Source: Hofstenia miamia (Eukaryota > Xenacoelomorpha > Acoela). Taken from it: 64,000 nt of DNA. The stretch's first letter is position 1, and each line of letters opens with the position of its first letter. The notes beneath the pieces were generated by a model. It ran no database searches and was not told the DNA's origin. It saw only the letters and a program-made list of their open reading frames with translations. The position numbers and the translations under genes were made by a program. The stretch spans positions 2,136,154 through 2,200,153 of the forward strand of contig SCFE01000017.1 of the NCBI GenBank assembly GCA_004352715.1, written 5' to 3'. Shown in pieces: positions 35,053-45,100 of this stretch.

Positions 35053-38000
35053 CAGTGGAAACCATCAGCTTGGACTCACTTGATGGTGAGCTGAGCACCA
35101 GTAGCCCACTACAGATTACACAGCTACATGCCCATTCTGAAAGCACATCAGAAAGAACAGTGCACTTGAAAGATAGAGAGAAAAAGATATTGAAAATAGA
35201 CAGGGAAACCCTGCACCCCTACTTTATGGGAATGATGAAAATGAGAAAGAATGCATACCAGAAACTGTCACCAGAAACAAAAAGTCACATTTTAAAGATA
35301 GCAAAGACAGAGGGCAGCAATTTACCCATAGTATTATATGTGCAGAAAAGACCCATGGTCAACATGATCATAAGCTATCAAAGAGAATTAGATGAAATGG
35401 TAGAGCAATCATATATGCACAGTATGGTGCATGTCACTTTCAATGACAACTTCACACTAGAAACAGCCCAAGCAATCATGGCATACATAGAACAGATTTT
35501 GAAGATACAAGAAATTAACATAGAAAGGACAATCTAATGATCATTCACATCCTAAAAGAAAATAATACAACAAAAATTTGGAGAAACAGTTAGATCAAAC
35601 TCTAAGAATGGCAAGAGTGCAGGGCATATAAGTAGTAATAATCAGAAGAACAATGATCACAGAACTACAACCATTCCTGAGAGAACTACAGATACAGGTT
35701 GAAAATGTGTTTTTATGGGAAAAAGTAACAACAGAAGCAAAGGTTGTGGAACTAATTTGCCTAGATTTGCATATCAATTATTGGGTAGCCTATTGCAGAC
35801 TGATGGTAGATCCATGTAGAGCAATTGATTTATTTAAACAAATAAAAACAATAGAAATGACAACACATGTAGAGGGCATAGAAAAAGTGAACATGCTATT
35901 CATCAAGTGCAGTCTCACACAAAGGCAGGAACACATAAAAAGGATACAAGAGATATGGAACAAAATGAAGGTACAGAAGAAGGTGAAAGAAGAGTGGCCA
36001 GAAATACACATTGAGGCCCTGTTGATAAAATACCATAAGACTGTTGAGGTAGCACTGTTGGAAATCAACAGAGCATATGAATTAAATTCAACAAAGGATT
36101 TCAAAAATATGCTATTTGAGGAAAAGTACACCCCAGAAATCAGGTTCAGAACATCCGCATGGAATCTAGGAATATTCATGACACAGGAACAGGAATTGAG
36201 GATACCAATTTCAAAAGCAGGACACCACAAGTTAGCCAAAGCAAAGTAATACAAAATAGATTTATCCCCAGTGAACATGCAAACAAAAAATTGGTTGCTG
36301 AAAGGGCATGTTGAGAAGTTGACATCCCCAGACAAAATCAAGAAAAGTTCATCATTATTAACAAAAGCCCACTAGGAAGAATGTCAATGGTGGACATAGC
36401 AAATAGAATGGGGATTGTGCTGGAAGAATTAACAGTATTTGATTAACCCATGCAAAAATACATGTTGGGTGCCACATTGGAAACATGACTAAGATAGGTT
36501 GAAACAGAACCCTGGATAACAACAAAGAAAATTATTAAACAAAAAATCATAGACACCAAAGAAATTGTAAACATTGTGAAAAACAAAGAGATCCAATGAA
36601 CGTTAGAACTGGACATGAAGACATACAAGAAAGAGAGCCCTCACTGCACATTTGTGAAGATCATTAAGAGCACGGAAATGATGCAAAGGAGAGGAATAAC
36701 AGAACCTGTGGAAGTCTGTGAGATGACAACAAAAACACAAAAAGAAATGCTGGAGGAGGAAGAATTGCTAATGTTGACACAAGTAATACTATCACCAAAG
36801 ACACAACAACAAATAGACAGGATAAATAGAAAAATGGGGAGCTGAAACACTGGAACATATGATGGAATGGATCAACATGGATGACGAGAGATTCTTAGTC
36901 AAAATTAAAAATAACTAAAGAAAAAGTAGAAATTTGCTCAAGGAATTATCAGTACATGAAGGAGGAGCAAACAGTAGCATTGATGAAACTCATGTTCACA
37001 GAACAATTCACAAAAACTGAATTAGAAGAGATACTAAAACCATGCAATAAATTAGCAGTAGATGTAGAATGCATTACATCAAAATTGAAAGTGAATGACA
37101 AGATCCAAATGAGAATGAGCAGGAGAGGATTAATGCAAATATTCTGGGAAGCACTAAAAGAAAGTAAGATGAACTATCCAGCCATGAATGGATTGGCAAC
37201 AGCACCCACAATTTCACAAGATTATCAAGAGATAGAGCAACAAATAAGAACCAAAATCCTCATATGCACCCCACCACAAACAGTATCTATCCTGATGGTA
37301 CTCCCATGATGGAGAATACTGAAGAATGTGAAGATCACCAAAACTTTCTTACACAAATACAAGACTTATGTGAATACAAAAGATGGAGCAAAAGCAATAG
37401 TTGAAAGAGATGATTACAAAAAGATGAAGGAAATATTACTAAAAAACAATAACAAGGAAAGGGTATATGTTGAGGGTGTGATAACTCCTTATCAGCTATA
37501 TACGTAAGGAAAACCAATTCATGAACAGTTAAAAGAACTATGAGAAGAAATAGATAAACATACAACAAAGGTAATCATGCTGTTTTTGGGAGTAAACAAT
37601 GTAGTGTGGTTGGATTTATGGGATAAAGAGTACCATTTTTATGATGTCACAAAAAGAGTAGAGATAGTGACAATGATGAGATTAAGTAAGAATGATCCAA
37701 TGACAATAACAGAAGAGGAAGTGAGAGACAACATAAGCTACTTTTATAAGGATGTGGCAAACACAAGGAATCTCAGGAGGGTTTTTACATTCTTTTACCC
37801 AAATAAAATGATACGTGAAGAGATGGCTCACATGAGTAGAGCAGACGTGCAGATGATGTTAATGATAGCAATAAAAGGGATCCATCTATAAAAGAAATTC
37901 TATGAGATCTTCTAAGAGAAAATGAACAAACTCAGAGAAATCACACTGATCTCAGAGAACATTAAAGAGGCCAAATTCTTGCAATGCCACAGTACAGTAA

Positions 38001-38156
38001 CAACAGAGAAAGATGCAGTACTAAAAATAACCAAACAACTAGAATTTGCAACAACCAGATGGAGTGATCCCCAAGCAGAAATAGTAATTAAAAAAGCAGG
38101 TGAATTAGTCCACAGAGAATGCGCAGTGCTAAAAATAATGCAAGCTGAGGAGGGCT
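35053..38156 (+). pseudogene. Gypsy ORF3 (element D), nearly complete, broken
   Basis: About 3.1 kb between the repeat array and the 3' LTR. Open stretches: 34956-35537 (LKIDRETLHPYFM, VNMIISYQRELDEMVE, HSMVHVTFNDNFTLETAQAI), 35653-36249 (VENVFLWEKV, CLDLHINYWVAYCRLMVD, EEWPEIHIEALLIKYHKTVE, INRAYELNSTKDFKNMLFEE), 36615-36845, 36956-37309 (LMKLMFTEQFTKTELEEILK, MNYPAMNGLATAPT), 37577-37891 (GVNNVVWLDLW, SYFYKDVAN, FFYPNKMIREEMAH, MLMIAIKGI) and 37922-38161. These are in three frames, so frameshifts and stops separate them. The predicted protein is alpha-rich and charged, with no signal peptide, membrane segment or Cys pattern of an envelope. Function unknown; the position and conservation suggest a real third gene of this lineage. 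Confidence 0.8.
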
Positions 38157-39253
38157 TGTAGCATAATCCAAAGCATAAGCTGCTAATGAAGAAAGAAGAT
38201 CAGATGATTAGTCAAAACTAGGATTGAATTATGATTATTAACTAAAAAAAATTTAAGTTTAATTAATAGATTATCTTTGTAAATGCAACTAAGTATTAAT
38301 ATAGCAAATTAGTACTTGTTGTCGAATTTGACCAAATGAAGGGGGCGAATTTGCTTCCATTCTTTTTAGCCATTTTTGGCAGATGATACAAATTTGAATT
38401 TTGAACAACAGGTACTTTTTGAAAGTTGACTATAAATATGTGAGAGATCATTTTGGAAAATGTTGAAGTAAATTCTTTGAAAATCTTATCTTTGGATTTT
38501 ATATTGGTTTGCTTATTTATACAGAATGTCAAGCTTAACAGTAAATGCAGTAGTAGTGGTTTAGGCACATATTGGATCCAAACCATGAACTGCATTTATG
38601 TTAGGTGTACAAATAGGAGTTTTTTCCCCATTTAGCTGGCTACTGATTCTTTAGTTTTACATGTATCTATTAATTGATATTGGCAAAAGGGCTGGAGAGC
38701 CTACTGTAGGTTATACATATTCTATCTTATAGACTTAGGTGACCCATAAAAGACTGCTAAATAGACCAAGCATGTATTATTGTTATTTATATGTAAGAAC
38801 TTATCTAAAGCCAATAGTTTTCAGTAATGGCTGAAGTAATAATTATTAAGCAGCTAGTGACATTGCAAAGTTGAGAAGTGACATAGATACACATTACAAA
38901 TTGAATCTAAGTCAGTTACAAATTACATTTAGAACTACACTGAGTTAGGATAGGGAACACATAAGAACATCATTGAGCTGAGGCTTGGAACCATTCAATC
39001 AGCAATGGAAACACAAGTGAGCTGATTCAGAGATCTGAGTTGGCTGGAGGCCATACCCAAAGCACAGAGCAGAGCTACAATGGTGGAGTACCTAAATAGT
39101 ACCCAGTCAATTTAGTTAAGTGAAGATTAACAAAAACATATACAACATTGGAGTAAACAGTTAACATGCGTACATCCCTGCCTGCTTAGAACAAAGAATA
39201 ATAATTTAAAAGAATAATTTAATCTACATTAATGCTTGGTAGTGGATGCTACA
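38157..39253 (+). mobile_element. Gypsy LTR (3' LTR of element D)
   Basis: 1097 bp, TGTAGCATAATCC to GGATGCTACA, preceded by a polypurine tract. It is the same locus type as 2059-3214 with two deletions (about 20 bp near 38572 and about 38 bp near 38797). TATAAATA is at 38431-38438. Confidence 0.88.
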
Positions 39254-39805
39254 TTATGTTTGGGTAACTAGCTGTTTTTAAAATTTATTATCAGATACAT
39301 GCTTGAATGCAATTGATAGTCAGCTAAATAGGTAATCAAAAACTCCTAGTTGTACACCTAACCTAAGTGCATTTCATTATCAGGGCAAAGAACATAGAAT
39401 CATTCCTGGGATCCTAACCACTACTCAACACAAACCATTTAGCTTGACATTTTTAATAGGTAATCAAACCAGATAATAGAGCAAAATAAGATTTCAGACA
39501 AATATACTTCAACAATTGTTCCAATGTTTTAACCCTATTTATACTTTAAATCAAATTTGAATTTTTAATTTAACTAAACACTTTTGCCTAGTTTGCTAAA
39601 AATAACAAGAAGTGATTTTGCCTTCAATGTTTTTTCAAATTGTTTTATTGAAAAGCACTTGCTTTAATGATTCTGTATTTAATTTACAAATCTTGGTTAG
39701 CACAATTCATCATCTAAGTTGCTTAGTTATTTTTAATCATCTTCTTTTTTCATCTTTCTTCATTTATCTTAGTTCTCAGCAGCTTATTTGATGGATTATG
39801 CTGCA
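39254..39805 (-). mobile_element. Inverted, truncated gypsy LTR
   Basis: Same as 3215-3767: the minus-strand LTR start (GGATTATGCTGCA on the plus strand) is at the right end and the copy is cut off at the plus-strand LTR. Past 39813 the sequence becomes non-repetitive. Confidence 0.75.
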
Positions 39806-39813
39806 ATACATCA

Positions 39814-41690
39814 ATGAAAACCATATAAGTTACTTCAAAGGATGGATATATAGAATATATCCTGCAAAAGAAGAACATCTTAGTAGAACTTGATATAGCT
39901 AGTATATTTAATGTGGCATAAAGACATTAGAAGCTTTTTCATTACTTTATCCTTAAAGAGCACTTATTAATTTCAATATTGGAATTATGAAATTATTGCA
40001 ATTAACACTTGGACAATATGAAATAGTGCTAAATATTTTAGTTTGAGTATTTTTGATAAATTAACATGTGACTCTTTCACCAGGTTATCTGTTTCAGGTC
40101 AGACCAATTGCAGCCACTTCCATTTCACAATCTCCTGTTAACTTTTTACTTTTATTGAGAATGGGTACTTAGCAGGAGGAGTTAAATATTAAAATGTAGC
40201 TTCACTAAATCCATGCTTCAACACAAATCCTTTGAAAGATAGGGACTTAGGACTGCTTGCTAATTTCATACTGATGCCATAATACAGTAAGAACTTAAGC
40301 CATAATGCCTGGTGGATATATTAAGTAAATTTTTTAGTGAAAAACATAAAAGGAGATTTTGGGCTAAATAAAGCCATACCTAAAAATCAATTAATTAATC
40401 CCATTAACTAAAATAATTTATTCTGAACAGAAATTAAGCAAATTAGTACAATGCACTACTTAAGGCATTAAGTATATTACTCTAATTTGTAATCTGATTC
40501 TAATATGACAATATTATTGCCTGTCAGTGTAAATTTCTAAAACCATATATACATATTAAAATAAGCATTTCATTTAACTGATTAGAAATTACCCAATTGC
40601 TTCAGTTTCATAAATTAAATGATTTGGGGTAAAAGAATTTCTCCTATGCTTAAAGTACTGGGAGGGTTTTCTCAATGTTGTTTACACTTTACACTTTGAG
40701 TATTTCAAAGAATTTCTCACAAAGTATAGATGAGCAACATTGAATTAAAATGAGGAGACAATTGAATAACTACACATTTATTTCTTGTTTGTTATTCTAG
40801 AATCAATATGTAAATATTATATCAAAATTAAATCTTACTAAAAACTTTATAAAATCACTAAATTGAAAAGTAAAAATTTTTCAAACTAGTCTATACTGGA
40901 GATAACTCAGTTCTTTTGACTTTCAATAATAGTCTCTACCAGTGAAGCAATAGAAAATAAACAAAGTCCTCAATTTTCTCTTAGTGACTGAACATTATTT
41001 ATTTCATAAGTTATTGTAATTTCATAAAGGATTTTCTTGTCAGAAACACTCAAGTCAATTTTAAAAAAACATGATGTAATTTCTGGCTTATTATAAGAAA
41101 TATTCTGACAAAGAGTCAGAATTTAGCTTAATATTATAATGTCATATTGTTTATTATATGTCAATTAAGCAAATATATGAAATATATCAATTAAAAACAA
41201 GATATTTCAAAATAAGTCAAACAATTAAGAAATTAGAATGACATATTTGAAACAATTTAATTAAGCTTTGCTAATTCTTCAGTTCAGGATGTTTACTTCA
41301 TAATTTGCTTTATTTGAATATATATAAGTATTAATTTGCATTTATTAAATTGCTAAATTTTTACTTAAATATCTATCTAACATAGAAAGTTCCAGCACAT
41401 TCTAATGGGAGTTAATATATTTCATGTTTATGAATATTAACATTTCAAGAGCAATTTGCAAAATTAAATCACTTAGATACTTGATCTCTTAAAAGTATTC
41501 ATTTTTCTATTATGATATATTTTCTACATAATTATTTGCATGCTTAATATATGTATGTCCCGTTTCGCAACAGAATATGTTTACTTCTGAGGAATCTTCA
41601 TATGTTATTCATGATTATTTTTTTTGCGCATTTATTCAATATTTATTAATTTATTAACGATATTATATGGTCCTATTTTATTTTTTTACT
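39814..41690. other. Intergenic DNA upstream of RPL34
   Basis: About 1.9 kb of very AT-rich sequence with only chance-length open frames. The first 70 bases (ATCAATGAAAACCATATAAG onward) loosely resemble 61845-61920. A non-coding first exon and promoter of RPL34 could lie in the last few hundred bases, but I see no decisive signal. Confidence 0.6.
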
Positions 41691-41695
41691 TTAGA

Positions 41696-42043
41696 ATGGT
41701 TCAAAGATTGACTTATCGTAGAAGGCTTTCTTATAATACAAAATCAAACAAAAGGAGGCTAGTGAAAACTCCTGGAAATCGATTAGTTTATCACAAAAGA
41801 CAAAAGCGTGCAAAGCCTTTAAGATGTGCTTTTTCTGGGCAAATTTTGTCTGGCATTAAACCTCTAAGACCAGCTGAAAAATCTAGAGCTCGTAGAAGAC
41901 GTAGAACTGTTTCTAGACCGTTTGGCGGTGTTCTTTCTTGTAAGGCATTGCAAGATAAAATTATACGTGCTTTCTTATCTGAAGAAATGAAGCAAGTGAA
42001 AAGATACCTTAAGAAAATGAAAGAAAAGGAAACTAAAAAATAA
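41696..42043 (+). CDS. RPL34: Large-subunit ribosomal protein eL34
   Basis: A component of the cytosolic 60S ribosomal subunit. The frame gives 115 residues, close to the family's usual 115-120, beginning MVQRLTYRRRLSYNTKSNK and TPGNRLVYHKRQKR, both hallmarks of eL34, with SRPFGGVLSCKALQDKIIRA near the end and a Lys-rich tail. The ATG at 41696 is chosen because it matches the family start; an in-frame run upstream to 41624 is not family-like. A pyrimidine-rich tract and AG end at 41694, one base before the ATG, so this is a splice acceptor (cis or spliced leader). Of the four cysteines that usually form two C-X2-C zinc pairs, the pattern is lost (RCAFSG and LSCKAL). AATAAA follows at 42075. 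Confidence 0.95.
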   Translation: MVQRLTYRRRLSYNTKSNKRRLVKTPGNRLVYHKRQKRAKPLRCAFSGQILSGIKPLRPAEKSRARRRRRTVSRPFGGVLSCKALQDKIIRAFLSEEMKQVKRYLKKMKEKETKK

Positions 42044-42145
42044 AATCTTTTCTTTTGTTTTAGTCTTAGTTTTCAATAAATATGTTACATGGGTTTAGAT
42101 TCCTACGTAATCTACATAACTGGTTCTGTTTTAGTATTCCCTTAA
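42044..42145 (+). promoter_or_regulatory. RPL34-UAP56 intercistronic region with poly(A) signal and splice acceptor
   Basis: Only 102 bases separate the RPL34 stop from the UAP56 ATG. They hold AATAAA at 42075-42080, then a pyrimidine-rich tract and AG (CTGGTTCTGTTTTAG, AG at 42133-42134), 11 bases before the ATG. A short intercistronic gap with poly(A) signal followed by an acceptor is the layout of operons resolved by spliced-leader trans-splicing. A conventional upstream exon inside or before RPL34 is an alternative. Confidence 0.55.
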
Positions 42146-45100
42146 ATGACTGATCCAGCCGATACAGAACTTCTTGATTATGAAGAAGAGGAGCAAGAAA
42201 CCGCTCAAAATGGAGTCGTTGAAGAAAAGGCTAAAAAAGATGTAAAAGGAAAATATGTTTCTATTCACACTTCCGGTTTTCGTGACCTTTTGCTTAAACC
42301 AGAACTTATTCGTGCAATTACTGATTGTGGTTTTGAGCATCCTTCTCAAGGTAACCCTTTTAAAACTGATTTTTGTTCATGCATTAATATATAATGCTCC
42401 AAATTAATACTTCTAGCGTTCCATTATATTAGATATATTAAGCATGGTTACCCAGTTGTTAAAGTATTTAACAATCATGACCAGGCTGATATTAATAGCA
42501 TTGCGTATATAAAGTAATGCTGACATTTTTGACAATTCACAGAACTTGCAAAGCAATGCACGGAATCCTCGAGGTAGATCAAATTATATATCATAGTTTT
42601 TTCTTCACTTATTTCATATACTTTTAAAGGTTTTTTGTTTCATTCAATTTACAATAAATTTGATCGTTAGTGTCCTAAAAGCATGAACAATCACATTCAA
42701 ATTTTTTGCCATTATCTTGAATGCATAAGCATCACCTTAATTAAAATAGTCTAGATCAATCTTGCACGCTGTTTACGATTAATCTAATCTACTTGACCAG
42801 CACGATAGATTAATCTATCNTTCAAATTTTTTGCCATTATCTTGAAAATAGTATCCTATTAAACATTGAATGAATTTACTTAATATGATTTTAAATTAAT
42901 CTCTTATTCAGGGATCATTAGATTTTAATAGCGATTAATCATATGAAAAAAATTTTTTGGCGATAGATTAATCGTAATCGCTGCTGCCAGGAGATTAATA
43001 ATCGCGATTAATCGTCGATTAATCTACTGATTAAAAATATTCAAAATACAATATATCAATTGAAAAATATTCAAAATAGAAAATATCAACTATTATTGTT
43101 ATTTGAGATTATTTCCTGAAGTCATTTTACTCCGCATGTGCTTGTTAGGGTAAAGAAATGGATCTCTAAGTCGAGGGGCAATAAACGATTTTGGAAATCA
43201 GATAGAGCATATCCAGCTTTGCTGAACAGTCTCTCAACCTGATTAGAAGTTGGCGTGATAAAATCGAGGATCCTTATATATAGATTTAGGCGACATCCGG
43301 CGCTTCCTAAGTATGTTAGATGCCTAATCATCACGCTCTTCTATGTCCGGTGTTAAGGTTTTCTTTTGTAAAACATATGACACAAGAATAGTGGGCATAG
43401 ATAAGATCAAACCAAAAATGACAACACGTAACTGAATGCATAAGCATCACCTTAATTAAAATAGTCTAGATCAATCTTGCACGCTGTTTACGATTAATCT
43501 AATCTACTTGACCAGCACGATAGATTAATCTATCCGATTAATCGTGTTGACGATTAATCATGTTTGATCCCTGCTCTTATTTCTAAATTTTGTGAATTAA
43601 TTCGTACACACAATTTAGACTAAACTAAATTTTTTACTTTGAGTTTTGATTACATAGCATGTATGTAGAATGCTTATGGAAATAGTTCTTAAGGGCATGG
43701 GATGAAAACTATATTTGTCACTAGACAAATGAAAATTTGAATTTACAATGCCAAAATTGAGCCCTAGTGGTAAAAATCAATAAATTGTGAAGATGAGTTA
43801 TTCAATACTTATGGCCGAAGATGTACTACTCTTCCCACAATACATCACTTCACTAATTGTAATTGACACATAGGGAGTCTTAACAATGAATTGTACGTGC
43901 ACCTGTTTTAGCTGAATTCTTTTGGAGACAAAGTAAAAATTTTGGTGCAAATAATACAATTTATATTTTTCATCTAAATGTCAATTTTTGCCAACGTTTG
44001 ACATGCAGTTACCACTATATAAGCAAAGGGGCTCATAGAACTAATACAAATCTACAATTCTTATTCAACTCTAAGCTAATTAAATCTTCATTAATCCAAG
44101 TTTTAAATTTAAGTGAATGCACTGCCTTTATTATACATTTGAATAATATTTTTTGCATCAATTATTAAAAATTATTACTATAACTATGTTGAATATAATG
44201 ATAAACATGTAATAATCTTTCGGAGTTAACGATAAACAATTCCTTTGAGTAAAATAGAATCAAGTGATTTGTCTTAATATGTTCTTATTTTGTATTTTTT
44301 TTTAAAAATTTTTTTAAAGTTTTTTCGTTTTAATACGTATATATATATGACATTTCTAGTTTTTTGAATTGCAGTTCAGAAATTTAAAGATAGTAAACTT
44401 TTCCCTTAGTGTTTTTTCTATATATATATATATATACATATATATTGGTGACTTGTAACATACTAATGTTAAATTGCGATTACAAAACACCAGAAATGTG
44501 GATTTTGTATGTTACAAAGCACCATTTTCAGGTATGGTACTTCAGGTATATTTTTTTCAAAAAAGTTAGTAATCTTTTTAATGGCATCTAAATATGAGGT
44601 TTTAATACATTTTGAATTTTTTTTTCAAAAATTCTCAAATGGAGATTTTTCATTGATTTCACATATACTGGTGTTTTGTAAAATTTCCCATATATTGGTG
44701 TTTTGTAACAAAAAAAATTTCGTAAAAGTTAAAACTCAACCAACTTGTCAATAGCTTAACAATAGGTTCTTTTTTCGAACTGAAAATCAAGCGTAAAAAT
44801 GGAACAATAAGTAAATATGTGGTTTGCACTGCTGCTTAACTTTAGAGTAGATGGTTACAACAACCCTTAAACTTTGAAATAATATCGTTAAGTAAAGTAA
44901 GACCGAACATACAGCAAGTATGCATCATACAGTCACATTGATCCTTCGTATCGTCCACTTAATGACACAAATATTGTATATTTGTACAATGTTTATTTGG
45001 TTTTCACGATTAATATTCATTACGTTAACTATTTTTAGCTAATTCATAATGTTGAAAAAACAGTCTCGACTACTTGAAAGAAATTAATTTACTACATTTT

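Noticed and set aside
35053-38156. ORF3 as an envelope gene
   Set aside because: The position fits, but I see no signal peptide, transmembrane segment, cleavage site or Cys-rich ectodomain in any copy.
41624-41695. 24-residue N-terminal extension of RPL34
   Set aside because: It is hydrophobic, not found in the family, and contains a polypyrimidine tract with AG that marks a splice acceptor just before the family start.
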